Part shown: piece after piece, positions 1-8,457 of the stretch | Position numbering within the stretch: the stretch's first letter is position 1 | Layout: every line of letters starts with the position of its first letter | Assembly: GCF_017876755.1 (NCBI RefSeq) | Contig: NZ_JAGIOO010000001.1 | Location: forward strand, 9,223,786-9,287,785 | Reading direction: 5' to 3' | Length of the DNA stretch: 64,000 nt | Source of the DNA: Crossiella equi | GTDB taxonomy: Bacteria; Actinomycetota; Actinomycetes; Mycobacteriales; Pseudonocardiaceae | Position numbers and translations under genes: made by a program | The notes under the pieces: generated by a model | Databases searched by the model: none | Seen by the model: only the letters and a program-made list of their open reading frames with translations | Told to the model about the DNA's origin: nothing

Positions 1-429
1 GATGCGGTCCCGCATCAGGCGGATCACCGGCATGTGCCGCATGTTGTGCCCGACGTAGAGGCGGCTGCCCGTCTCCCGCGCGGTGCGCAGCACCTCGTCG
101 CACCGCTCGACCGTGATGTCGAGCGGCTTCTCGACGAAGGCGGCCTTGCCCGCCCGGAGCGCCTCGCAGGCCAGGTCGGCGTGGGTGTGGTCGGGGGTGA
201 GCACGAGGACCGCGTCCACGTCCGGGTGGCCGACGACCGCATGGTGGTCCCCGGACACCTCGGCACCGGGGAACTCCGCGACCGCGGCGGCCCGTGCGAC
301 CGGGTCGGGCTCGGCGACCGCGACGACCCGGCTGCCGTCACCGGGGCGGTGGGCCAGGCGGGCCAGCGAGCCGCGCAGCCCGTAGCCGAGGATCCCGAGG
401 CGGAGGTCGCCGTGGGTGCTGGTGGTCAT
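1..429 (-). CDS. Gfo/Idh/MocA-family oxidoreductase, N-terminal part
   Basis: The gene runs off the left edge, so only the first 143 residues are present, starting at the ATG at 427-429. The reading begins with a Rossmann nucleotide-binding fold (LRLGILGYGLRG) and carries the family's EKP signature (FVEKPLDI) where the lysine contacts cofactor and substrate. Family members are NAD(P)-dependent dehydrogenases acting on sugars, inositols or their derivatives in the cytoplasm. It follows the DUF4832 gene by 16 bases on the same strand, so the two are probably cotranscribed, and the divergent operon imports and cleaves a galactoside. A role in oxidising a sugar released by that system is an inference. 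Substrate cannot be told without the C-terminal domain. Confidence 0.85.
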   Translation of the reverse strand, partial: MTTSTHGDLRLGILGYGLRGSLARLAHRPGDGSRVVAVAEPDPVARAAAVAEFPGAEVSGDHHAVVGHPDVDAVLVLTPDHTHADLACEALRAGKAAFVEKPLDITVERCDEVLRTARETGSRLYVGHNMRHMPVIRLMRDRI

Positions 430-445
430 CTCGTGCCCTCCCGGT

Positions 446-2416
446 TCAGCTGACGATGATCTTGTCGATGTCCGGTGCCCAGCCACCGGCGTTGGCGATG
501 GCGACCGTGTTCCCCTGCCCGGCGAGCAGGGGCAGGGACACCGTGGCGGTGCCGGTGGTGTCCCAGTTCGCGGTGGGGGCGAAGCTGACCGGTCTCGCGT
601 CCTGGCCGTTGGCGGTCACCGTGGCGGTGCGGGCCTGCTGGCTGGCGTAGTGCAGTGTCACGGTCCGCTGCCCGCCCGCGCCGCCGTCAACACCGGTGAT
701 GGTGAGGCTGCCGCCATTGCCGAGGTAACCGACCTTGTGCCCACCGGAGCAGCCGGTGCACGCCGCGACGGTCGCCCCGCCCGCCAGTGTGTTGCCCGGC
801 GCCTCGGCCTCGCGCGCCGCCGCGTCACCCGGGGCCACGGTCATGGCGCCCAGGGCGAGCCAGCCGTCCGCGTGCTGGCCCGCGTTGGCGAAGCGGAGCT
901 TCTTGGCCTTGGCGCTGACCGATTCCAGCGGGTTGCGCACCTTCAGCACGAGCTGGTAGCCGCCCTGGGCCAACCCGGACAGGTCCACCGAGGTGTCGAA
1001 GTATCGCCGGTGGCCGTAGTCCAGGTAGTCCGAGCCCGCCTGCCACTCCGGGAAGGCCCGGATCCGCAGCGGCATGGCCTGGCGCAGGTCCCACGGGGTG
1101 TCCCAGGTGCGGACGAGGTTGCCCGCGCTGTTCTTGAGCCCGAGCTGGACCGTCCACGGGTAGTAGAACGGGGCCACGCCGGTGTTGGCGATCCGCACCC
1201 CCACCTTGGTCCGGCCCTGCGCGGTGTTGTGGAAGTAGGCGTCGCTGACCGTCAGGTTGTAGCCCATCAGCCGCACGGCGGCGCCTGCCCCCGGGTGGTC
1301 GGGTGAGTACTCGCGGCTGCGCTCGTTGATCTTCCAGGTGCTGTGCTCCAGCTCGATGCAGGCCTTCATGTTGTCGACCGCGCCCGCCCCGCCGGGCCAG
1401 TGGTCAAACGCGGTGGCCTGGATCTCCGGCCGCACCTCGCCGCCGACCGAGGCCGTGATCCAGCGGTTCTCCACGCCGTGCTCCAAAGCCTTCTCCAGCT
1501 GTGCCCACGGGGCACCGCCGAGCGAGGCGGGCAGTGTGACCCCCTGGAGCGGGCTGCCCTCGCGGTAGCAGAAGGAGTCGTCGTGGTAACCGATCCGGGA
1601 CAGGCGGTCCGCCGCGCCACCGGCCAGGCCGGGGTAGCGCAGTTCGAGCCTGGTCCTGGGGAACGCGCGGTGGAAGGCGTTGATGATCTCGGCACCGTTG
1701 GCGTCGGTCGGCATGTAGTTGGGGTAGGTGTCACTGGAGGTGTCGGTGTCGTAGGGCCAGGTGTGCCACTCGCCCCACAGACCGATCAGCCCCAGGTGCA
1801 GGAAGCCCAGCCGGGGGTCGTTGTCGTAGCGGGCGCCGAGCGCGCCGATGAAGCCCTTGAGCGCGGAGACCAGGAACGGGCTGTCGTAGTCGGGGCTGGT
1901 GGTGCCCCAGTACGTGTTCTGCCGCATGGCGACGTGCCCGGTGAAGCACGGCGGGATGGCGTTGGCGGGGTGGCTGCCGGTGCCGCCCGGGTACTCGAGG
2001 TAGAAGCGGATCGCCGCCTGGTGCCCGGCCGCGGCGATGGCGTCCAGGGTCTGGTCGACCAGGGTCCAGTCGTACTGGCCGCATGCGGTCGCGCTGGTCA
2101 TGACCTCGGACAGGCCGAAGTAGGCCCAGGACAGCGAGGCCGGGTAGCCCGCGTTGGGATCGGTGCCCGGCTGGTAGAAGCGGGCGAAACCCTTGAGCGG
2201 GTTGTCCAGCGGGGCCTGCCCGGCGGCCAGCGGGTGTGCGGGCAGCGCGGGGTCCGGGGCGGGGCCCGGGTCCGGGCGCGCGGGCACGCCCGCCGCCGAG
2301 GTGGGGGCGGCGGCCAGTGCGAGGCCTGGTGGGGCCGCGGGCAGGACGGCGAGCACGGTCGCGCACAACGCGGCGACCAGGGCTGGGCGGCGTCGCCCGT
2401 ACGTAGGGGTGAACAT
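446..2416 (-). CDS. Secreted DUF4874/DUF4832 glycanase-like protein with C-terminal CBM35-like module
   Basis: A 656-residue protein with a signal peptide (alanine- and leucine-rich segment at about residues 10-36). The motif DNPLKGFARFY opens a DUF4874-type domain, followed by a DUF4832 region to about residue 525; both are found in secreted putative glycoside-acting proteins of unknown activity. The last about 125 residues start with REAEAPGNT, contain paired cysteines and a KVGYLGNGG motif, and end in WAPDIDKI, typical of a CBM35/CBM6-like carbohydrate-binding module. The ATG at 2416 is preceded by GGAGG at a good distance. It diverges from the sugar ABC operon and is probably coregulated with it. 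Enzymatic activity is not established for this domain pair. Confidence 0.8.
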   Translation of the reverse strand: MFTPTYGRRRPALVAALCATVLAVLPAAPPGLALAAAPTSAAGVPARPDPGPAPDPALPAHPLAAGQAPLDNPLKGFARFYQPGTDPNAGYPASLSWAYFGLSEVMTSATACGQYDWTLVDQTLDAIAAAGHQAAIRFYLEYPGGTGSHPANAIPPCFTGHVAMRQNTYWGTTSPDYDSPFLVSALKGFIGALGARYDNDPRLGFLHLGLIGLWGEWHTWPYDTDTSSDTYPNYMPTDANGAEIINAFHRAFPRTRLELRYPGLAGGAADRLSRIGYHDDSFCYREGSPLQGVTLPASLGGAPWAQLEKALEHGVENRWITASVGGEVRPEIQATAFDHWPGGAGAVDNMKACIELEHSTWKINERSREYSPDHPGAGAAVRLMGYNLTVSDAYFHNTAQGRTKVGVRIANTGVAPFYYPWTVQLGLKNSAGNLVRTWDTPWDLRQAMPLRIRAFPEWQAGSDYLDYGHRRYFDTSVDLSGLAQGGYQLVLKVRNPLESVSAKAKKLRFANAGQHADGWLALGAMTVAPGDAAAREAEAPGNTLAGGATVAACTGCSGGHKVGYLGNGGSLTITGVDGGAGGQRTVTLHYASQQARTATVTANGQDARPVSFAPTANWDTTGTATVSLPLLAGQGNTVAIANAGGWAPDIDKIIVS

Positions 2417-2468
2417 GGCACACCTCCGTTGGTGTGGTGACAGGGACCCAACGTGTTATGCGGCGGCA

Positions 2469-2497
2469 TTGACAAAGTTTCGATGTTCCTCATCAAT
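2469..2497 (+). promoter_or_regulatory. Candidate promoter for the galactoside ABC operon
   Basis: TTGACA at 2469-2474 is followed after 17 bases by ATCAAT at 2492-2497, a fair sigma-70-type pair in an AT-rich patch between the divergent DUF4832 and permease genes. The adjacent AAAGTTT shares a short AAACT half-site (other strand) with the AT-rich element near the ROK gene, so it may also hold a repressor site. This is pattern matching only. Confidence 0.4.
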
Positions 2498-2559
2498 ATG
2501 TAGCTACGGCGCCCGACTAGCAAGGGGTGCGTCCGGAAGTCCTCGCGAAAGGTGTGACG

Positions 2560-3456
2560 ATGGGTTCCACACCCGGTGGGCCACCCCGGATCCGCGACGA
2601 CCGCAGGGCCGCGTGGTTGTTCCTGACCCCGGTGCTGGTGGGCTTCGCGCTGTTCTACGCCTACCCGACCCTGCGCGGGATCCACTACTCGGTCACCGAC
2701 TACAGCATGCTGGGCACCCCGCGGTTCGTCGGCGCGGACAACTACCGGGACCTGCTGGCCGACGACAAGTTCTGGAACGCCCTGCGGGTCACCGGCTACT
2801 ACGTCGTGCTCAACATCGTCGCGCAGACCGTGCTGGCGCTGGTGCTGGCCACGCTGATGCACCGGCTGACCCGCTCGGTGGCCCTGCGCGCGATGCTGCT
2901 GCTGCCCTGGCTGGTGCCCAACGTCTCGGTCGGCCTGCTGTGGATGTGGCTGCTGGATGCCAACCTCGGCTTCGTCAACCACGTGCTCAACGCGTTCGGC
3001 CTCGGCCGGACCGGCTTCCTCACCTCGCCGGACTGGGCCATGCCCACCATCGCCGGGATCAACACCTGGGCCTACACCGGCTACACGGCCCTGCTGCTGT
3101 ACGCGGGCATGCTGCAGATCCCCCGCTACCTCTACGAGAGCGCGGCCCTGGACGGCGCGGGGGAGTGGCGCCTGTTCACCCGTATCACGCTGCCGCTGCT
3201 GCGCCCGGTGCTGGCCCTGGTGCTGGTGGTGTCGCTGATCGGCTCGTTCCAGATCTTCGACACCGTCGCGGTGACGACCAAGGGCGGCCCGGTCGGCCTC
3301 ACCCGGGTCATCTACTTCTACGTCTACGAGCTGGCCTTCACGAACTTCCGCATGGGGTACGCCTCGGCCGTCGCGGTGGTCCTGGCGGTGCTGCTCGGGG
3401 TGCTGACCGCCGTGCAGCTGCGCCTGCTGCGGGCCTCCCGATCGGACCTGGCGTGA
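2560..3456 (+). CDS. Sugar ABC transporter permease (MalF/UgpA type)
   Basis: About 298 residues with six predicted membrane segments, the first at LFLTPVLVGFALFYAY. The cytoplasmic EAA-type loop (ESAALDGAGEWRLFTRITLP) is the site that docks the ATPase in carbohydrate uptake transporters of the CUT1 family. I place the start at ATG 2560, which has GAAAGG 7 bases upstream; a GTG at 2527 is in frame but lacks a clear ribosome site. It is the first gene of an operon with a second permease, a solute-binding lipoprotein and a GH36-type galactosidase. No ATPase is encoded nearby, as is common in actinomycetes, where a shared MsiK-type ATPase drives several CUT1 importers. Confidence 0.92.
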   Translation: MGSTPGGPPRIRDDRRAAWLFLTPVLVGFALFYAYPTLRGIHYSVTDYSMLGTPRFVGADNYRDLLADDKFWNALRVTGYYVVLNIVAQTVLALVLATLMHRLTRSVALRAMLLLPWLVPNVSVGLLWMWLLDANLGFVNHVLNAFGLGRTGFLTSPDWAMPTIAGINTWAYTGYTALLLYAGMLQIPRYLYESAALDGAGEWRLFTRITLPLLRPVLALVLVVSLIGSFQIFDTVAVTTKGGPVGLTRVIYFYVYELAFTNFRMGYASAVAVVLAVLLGVLTAVQLRLLRASRSDLA

Positions 3457-3467
3457 GGAGGACGAGC

Positions 3468-4352
3468 ATGACCCGCATCCGCTTCTCGCCCGGCCGTGCG
3501 GCGGCCTGGGTACTGCTGGCGCTGGCCGTGGTGGTCACCGCGTTCCCCTTCTACTGGATGGTGCGCACCGCGCTCACGCCCGCGGCCGACCTGTACACCG
3601 ACGCCACCGGCCTGCTGCCCGAACACCCCACGATGGTCAACTTCCTGCGGGTGCTCGGCCTGACCGGCGTACAGGAGGCCCGGGCCGCCGGGGGTTCGGG
3701 TGCGCAAGTCGACTTCCTGCGGTACCTGCTGAACTCATTCGTCTACAGTGGACTGATCACGGTGGTGCAGACGCTGTGCTGCGCCATGGCCGGCTACACC
3801 TTCGCCCGGCTCCGCTTCCCCGGCCGGGACGCGGTCTTCGGCGTGCTGGTCGCCGCGCTGATGGTGCCGCCGATCTTCACCGTGCTGCCCAACTTCGTGC
3901 TGGTGAAGAACCTCGGCTGGCTCAACACCTTCGCGGGCATGGTCGCCCCGAGCGTGCTCATGACCCCGTTCGCGGTGTTCTTCCTGCGCCAGTTCTTCCT
4001 GTCGGTGCCACGCGAGGTCGAGGAGGCGGCCACATTGGACGGTGTCGGCCCCTGGGGCATGTTCTGGCGGGTGGTGCTGCCCATGAGCCGGGGCCCGCTG
4101 CTGACCATCGGGCTGACCACCGCGGTGTGGTCCTGGAAGGACTACCTGTGGCCGCTGCTGACCGGCCGCGAGGAGGAAACCCGGGTGCTGACCGTCGCGC
4201 TCGGCATCTTCCAGCAGCAGTCCCCGAACACCCAGCCCGACTGGACCGGGCTGATGGCCGGTTCCACCCTGTCCGTCCTGCCCGTGCTCGTGCTGCTGGT
4301 CCTGCTCGGGCGCCGCCTGGTCGAGTCGCTCAACTTCACCGGCATCAAGTAG
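3468..4352 (+). CDS. Sugar ABC transporter permease (MalG/UgpE type)
   Basis: A 294-residue integral membrane protein that pairs with the preceding permease. It has an N-terminal membrane helix (AAWVLLALAVVVTAFPFYWM), several further helices and the EAA loop EEAATLDGVGPWGMFWRVVLP typical of MalG-like subunits. The ATG at 3468 follows GAGGAGG and lies 11 bases after the stop of the first permease. The order permease, permease, binding protein, glycosidase shows a sugar importer, probably for an alpha-galactoside given the downstream GH36-type enzyme. The substrate is inferred from context. Confidence 0.93.
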   Translation: MTRIRFSPGRAAAWVLLALAVVVTAFPFYWMVRTALTPAADLYTDATGLLPEHPTMVNFLRVLGLTGVQEARAAGGSGAQVDFLRYLLNSFVYSGLITVVQTLCCAMAGYTFARLRFPGRDAVFGVLVAALMVPPIFTVLPNFVLVKNLGWLNTFAGMVAPSVLMTPFAVFFLRQFFLSVPREVEEAATLDGVGPWGMFWRVVLPMSRGPLLTIGLTTAVWSWKDYLWPLLTGREEETRVLTVALGIFQQQSPNTQPDWTGLMAGSTLSVLPVLVLLVLLGRRLVESLNFTGIK

Positions 4353-4378
4353 GCCGCCCGATCCGAGAGGTACCCGCC

Positions 4379-5716
4379 ATGCGATCCACCCGCCTTCGTG
4401 CCGCCGCGGCCCTGCTCTGCCTGGCCACCGTCGTCCCCGCCACCGCCTGCGGTGCCGGCGGCGGTGGTGGTGCGGTGACCCTGGGCTACTGGCTGTGGGA
4501 CGACAAACAGCTGCCCGCCTACCAGGAGTGCGCCGACGCCTTCCAGCAGGCCAACCCCGGTGTCTCCGTCAAGATCACCCAGACCGCCTGGGGCCAGTAC
4601 TGGCAGAACCTCACCACCCAGCTCGCCGCGGGCCAGGCGCCGGACGTGTGGACCAACCAGAACTCCTACTACCCGCAGTTCGCCACCCGCAACCAGCTGC
4701 TGGACCTGGAGCCGCTGGTCAAGCGCGACAACCTTGACCTGACCGCCTACCGGCCCGGCCTGGCCGACGTGTGGGTCAAGGACGGCAAGCGCTACGGGCT
4801 GCCCAAGGACTGGGACACCATGGCCCTGGTCTACAACTCCGCGATGCTGGCCGAGCGCGGGGTGGGCCCGGCCGAGCTGGCCGGCCTCACCTGGAACCCG
4901 GCCGACGGGGGCACGCTCGAACGTGTCATCGCCAAGGCCACCGTCGACGAACAGGGCCGCGACGGCCTCGACCCGGCCTTCGACAAGAACCGTGTCCGCG
5001 TGCACGGCTTCCTGCCCGAGTGGGCCGACGGCGCCCAGGGCCAGAACGGCTGGGGCATCCTCGCCGCGGCCAACGGGTTCCACTACCTCGACAAGAACCC
5101 CTGGGGCACGCGGTACCGCTACGACGACCCCAAGCTCGCCGAGACCATCGCCTGGTACCAGCGGCTGATCGACAAGGGCTACGCGCCCCGCCTGGACCAG
5201 CAGTCCACCGTGGCCAACTCCGAGCTGCTCACCGCGGGCAAGGGCGCCATCATGGTCGCGGGCTCGTGGACCATCCTCACCTTCACCGCCCCGGAGCTGA
5301 AGCAGCGGTTCACCTTCGCGCCCCTGCCCACCGGGCCCGCGGGCCGTCGCGGCCCCGTCAACGGCCTGGCCGACGCCGTCTGGGCGGGCACCGAGCACCC
5401 GGAACAGGCCTGGAACTGGGTGAAGTACCTGGCCTCGGCGGACTGCCAGGACCGGGTCGCACGGCACGCGGTCGTCTTCCCCGCCCGCACCGGGTCCAGC
5501 AGGCAGGCGGTCGCCGCGCACCAGGCACAGGGCCGGGACGTGCACGTGTTCACCGACGTGGCCGAGCAGGAGACCTTCCTGCTGCCCGTCACCGACCACG
5601 CCACCGAGATCGGTCCCCTCGTCCAGGACGCCATCCAGTCCGCCGTCCTCGGCAGGCAGTCGCCCCAGGCCGCGCTGGCGGAGGCGAACGAGAAGGTCAA
5701 CGCCCTCTTCCGGTGA
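4379..5716 (+). CDS. Sugar ABC transporter solute-binding lipoprotein
   Basis: A 445-residue extracellular solute-binding protein of family 1. The signal peptide ends in a lipobox (VPATAC) with the lipidated cysteine at about residue 24, so it should be anchored to the outer face of the membrane. The mature part shows the usual pattern for binding-protein folds: YWLWDDKQLPAYQECADAFQ near the start and the APDVW motif at about residue 95. The start ATG follows GAGAGG. It delivers its sugar to the two permeases just upstream. Predicted ligand is an alpha-galactoside such as melibiose or raffinose, from the adjacent alpha-galactosidase; other galactosides are possible. Confidence 0.92.
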   Translation: MRSTRLRAAAALLCLATVVPATACGAGGGGGAVTLGYWLWDDKQLPAYQECADAFQQANPGVSVKITQTAWGQYWQNLTTQLAAGQAPDVWTNQNSYYPQFATRNQLLDLEPLVKRDNLDLTAYRPGLADVWVKDGKRYGLPKDWDTMALVYNSAMLAERGVGPAELAGLTWNPADGGTLERVIAKATVDEQGRDGLDPAFDKNRVRVHGFLPEWADGAQGQNGWGILAAANGFHYLDKNPWGTRYRYDDPKLAETIAWYQRLIDKGYAPRLDQQSTVANSELLTAGKGAIMVAGSWTILTFTAPELKQRFTFAPLPTGPAGRRGPVNGLADAVWAGTEHPEQAWNWVKYLASADCQDRVARHAVVFPARTGSSRQAVAAHQAQGRDVHVFTDVAEQETFLLPVTDHATEIGPLVQDAIQSAVLGRQSPQAALAEANEKVNALFR

Positions 5717-5758
5717 CCGCGCACCCGCGGTCCGCCCCGACCCAGCAGAGGACACTCC

Positions 5759-7255
5759 ATGGCCCAGCTCATCACCGTCGGCGGCCACACCCTCGCCGCC
5801 CACCTCGAAGGCGACGGCTCGCCGCGGCCCGTCGAGGGCGGTCTGCTGCTGCCCGCCGGGCGCGCGGCCCTGCTGCACGGCCTCGGCGACGCCGAGTTCT
5901 ACCGGCACGGGCACAACTCCTGGAGCCCGTGCGGGTGGCGGCTCCTGTCCGAGCCCCCGTTGCGCATCGAGAGCGCGGAGCGCCGCCGTACCGCCGACGA
6001 CACCGTGTGGGACGACCCGGGCCGCCACCACTCCTCGGCCGTGGCCGCCGTGCGCGGCGCGGACGGACGGGTCCTGCTGCTGGGCGCGCTCGGGCTGGAC
6101 GTCCCGCGCCTGGCCGCCGACCAGGACGTGCTGACCGGCTGGTACGAGGCCGAGGGTGCCCCGTGGTTCCTGGCCTGCGGCAGTGAGCAGGAGGTCTTCG
6201 CCGCCTACGCCCAGCACCTCGGCACCCAACTCGGCCGCGGCAAGCAGCGGGCGGGGAACGTGTGGTGCAGCTGGTACGCCTACTACGAGAACATCACCGA
6301 GGAACAGCTCACCAAGGACATCACCGCCCTGCGCGGCCTGCCCTTCGACGTGGTCCAGGTCGACGACGGCTGGGAGCAGCGGGTGGGGGACTGGCACGCC
6401 AACGAGAAGTTCCCCTCCGGCATGCGTGCCCTGGCCGACCGGATCACCGACGCGGGCCTGCGGCCAGGCCTGTGGCTGGCCCCGTTCATCGTCCTGCCCA
6501 CCTCCCGCACCGCCCGCGAGCGGCCGGAGCTGCTGCTGCGCGACGCCGGTGGCGAACCGGTCGTGGCGGGCCACAACTGGGGCAGCGAGTACTGGGTACT
6601 CGACCTCACGCTGCCCGCGGCCCAGGACCACCTGCGCGAGACCATCCACCGCGTGACCAGGGAGTGGGGTTACGACTACCTCAAGCTCGACTTCCTCCAG
6701 GCGGGCACGACCCCCGGTGCGCACTTCGCCGCGCTCGGCCGTGAGCAGGTGTACCGGACCGGGCTGCGCATCATCCGGGAGGAGGCGGGCGAGCAGGTCT
6801 ACCTGCTGGGCAGCGGTGCGCCGCTGCTGCCGTCGCTGGGCCTGGTCGACGGGCTGCGCAGCGGGCCCGACGTCGCCCCGATGTGGGACCACTACGCCAC
6901 CCAGGACCCCTCGGACGCCCTGGCGCGCAACGCCGTGGTCAACACCCTGCACCGGCTCTGGCAGTCACCGCTGGTGGAGGTGGACCCTGATGTCGTGTAC
7001 TTCCGCAGCCGCCTCAACCTGCTCACCGAGCAGCAGCAGGGCTGGTTGCGCGACCTGGCCGACATCTGCGGTTTCCGGGCCGTGTCCGACCCGCCCGGCT
7101 GGCTCCGCCCCGAGGAGCTGGCCGCGCTGGCCGAGTACCTCGGCCGCAGGCCCTCCGTCGAGCGGCTGGGGCGCTACCGGTTCCGGCTGGACGGCCGCGA
7201 GGTCGACTTCACCGCGGCGGTCCACCCGGCGGAAGCGCAGCTCTATCCTATTTAG
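5759..7255 (+). CDS. GH36-type alpha-galactosidase
   Basis: A 498-residue clan D glycoside hydrolase without a signal peptide, thus cytoplasmic. Catalytic signatures are visible: YLKLDF with the nucleophile Asp311 and RSGPDVAP with the acid/base Asp371. Substrate-pocket motifs VQVDDGW (199-205) and RPGLWLAPF (235-243) are also present. It is shorter than classical 700-residue GH36 enzymes, having a small N-terminal beta domain and a minimal C-terminal domain, as in compact bacterial GH36/GH27-like forms. It would hydrolyse terminal alpha-galactosyl (or alpha-N-acetylgalactosaminyl) residues from sugars brought in by the upstream transporter. It is followed by a ROK regulator whose promoter region overlaps its stop codon. 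Confidence 0.88.
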   Translation: MAQLITVGGHTLAAHLEGDGSPRPVEGGLLLPAGRAALLHGLGDAEFYRHGHNSWSPCGWRLLSEPPLRIESAERRRTADDTVWDDPGRHHSSAVAAVRGADGRVLLLGALGLDVPRLAADQDVLTGWYEAEGAPWFLACGSEQEVFAAYAQHLGTQLGRGKQRAGNVWCSWYAYYENITEEQLTKDITALRGLPFDVVQVDDGWEQRVGDWHANEKFPSGMRALADRITDAGLRPGLWLAPFIVLPTSRTARERPELLLRDAGGEPVVAGHNWGSEYWVLDLTLPAAQDHLRETIHRVTREWGYDYLKLDFLQAGTTPGAHFAALGREQVYRTGLRIIREEAGEQVYLLGSGAPLLPSLGLVDGLRSGPDVAPMWDHYATQDPSDALARNAVVNTLHRLWQSPLVEVDPDVVYFRSRLNLLTEQQQGWLRDLADICGFRAVSDPPGWLRPEELAALAEYLGRRPSVERLGRYRFRLDGREVDFTAAVHPAEAQLYPI

Positions 7256-7262
7256 TAAACTG
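7250..7262. promoter_or_regulatory. AT-rich candidate ROK operator
   Basis: TTTAGTAAACT spans the stop codon of the galactosidase and sits about 40 bases before the ROK gene in GC-rich surroundings. ROK repressors typically bind AT-rich TTTAGTAAA-like sites, so autoregulation is plausible. Only one half-site is clear. Confidence 0.4.
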
Positions 7263-7299
7263 TGCAGCAATATTCGACGGCCTAGGCAGGGGGCATGGC

Positions 7300-8457
7300 A
7301 TGACGACGGGCACGGATCTGTCCCGGCTGCGGGAGATGAACCAGCTGTCCATCGTGTGGGCGCTGCGCGGCCAGCCACCGTCGACCGTCACCGACCTGGC
7401 GGGCCGCACCGGCCTGTCCCGGCCCGCGGTGGACGTGCTGCTGCGGCAGCTGGTCGCCGACGGCTGGGCGGAGGTGGAGGAACCCGGGGCCAGCAGCACC
7501 GTGGGCAGGCCCGCGCGCCGCTACCGCTTCCGCGCCACCGCGGGGCACGTGCTCGGCATCGACATAGGAGTGCACAAGGTCCTGGTCGTGCTCAGCGACC
7601 TGGAGGGCAACCTCATCCAGTCGCTGCGCCGTCCGGCCGACCCGGAGGCCGGTCCCCGGGCTCGCCTGGCCGTGGTCGACGAAGCCATCGACGAGGTGCT
7701 GGGCCAGGCGGGCATGACCGCCGCCGACGTCTGGGCGGTCACGGTCGGGGTGACCGGCCCGGTGGACGCGAGCGGGCGCACCAGCCTGTTCACCCCGCTG
7801 CCCGGGTGGGCCGGCACCGATCCGGCCGCCCACCTCCGGCCGCGGTTCACCTGCCCGATCCGGGTGGAGAACGACTGCAAGCTCGCGGCGGTCGCCGAGC
7901 GCTGGAAGGGCGTGGCCCAGGACGCCGATGACATCGTCTACCTGCTGGCCGGGATCCGCACCGGTGCCGGGCTCATCCTGGACGGCACCCTCCGCCGCGG
8001 CCACGGCGGCGCGGCCGGGGAGATCGGTGCCCTCAAGGCGGTGCGCTGGCTCAGCGCACCCGACCACCTCGCCACCTGCCCCGGGGTACCCGCGGCGGCG
8101 AAGCCCGGCGAGGCCGCCGCGTGGGTCTTCGGGGCGGCGCGGGACGGTGACCGCCTGGCCAAGACCGCGGTGCAGCGCTACGTCCGGGACCTCGCGGTCG
8201 GTGTCGCCGCGCTTGTGCTCGCGCTGGACCCGCAGCTGGTCGTCTACGGCGGCGGTTTCTCCCGCTCGGCCGACCTGGTGCTGGACCCGTTGCACCGCGA
8301 GCTGACCAAGCACTGCCTGCGGGTACCGGAACTGCGTGCCTCGACCCTGGGCGATGAGAGCGTGGCGCTGGGCGGGCTGCGCCTGGCGTTGGACGAGGTG
8401 GACAACCGCCTGCTCAGCGGTCAGCTCGCCGCCCCGGTCGCGCCCCGGGCCTCGTGA
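7300..8457 (+). CDS. ROK-family transcriptional repressor
   Basis: A 385-residue protein with an N-terminal winged helix (about 8-75: LAGRTGLSRPAVDVLLRQLV) followed by the actin-like ROK sugar-kinase fold. The phosphate-binding GIDIG motif lies near residue 85 and a second glycine-rich segment (IRTGAGLILDG) near 220. The zinc-binding cysteine motif of true ROK kinases is reduced to one cysteine (ATCPGVP), so it is likely a regulator and not a kinase. Such proteins repress sugar operons and release DNA on binding a sugar. Its position after the transporter and galactosidase suggests it controls that operon. Its last bases overlap the next gene (GTGA), implying translational coupling. Confidence 0.9.
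   Translation: MTTGTDLSRLREMNQLSIVWALRGQPPSTVTDLAGRTGLSRPAVDVLLRQLVADGWAEVEEPGASSTVGRPARRYRFRATAGHVLGIDIGVHKVLVVLSDLEGNLIQSLRRPADPEAGPRARLAVVDEAIDEVLGQAGMTAADVWAVTVGVTGPVDASGRTSLFTPLPGWAGTDPAAHLRPRFTCPIRVENDCKLAAVAERWKGVAQDADDIVYLLAGIRTGAGLILDGTLRRGHGGAAGEIGALKAVRWLSAPDHLATCPGVPAAAKPGEAAAWVFGAARDGDRLAKTAVQRYVRDLAVGVAALVLALDPQLVVYGGGFSRSADLVLDPLHRELTKHCLRVPELRASTLGDESVALGGLRLALDEVDNRLLSGQLAAPVAPRAS

Noticed and set aside
416-1306. Plus-strand frame over the DUF4832 gene
   Set aside because: Antisense shadow; the minus frame has a signal peptide, ribosome site and domain signatures.
4142-6952. A 936-codon open frame on the minus strand opposite the binding protein and galactosidase genes
   Set aside because: It is the antisense of well-supported genes, low in family motifs and typical of long spurious frames in high-GC DNA.
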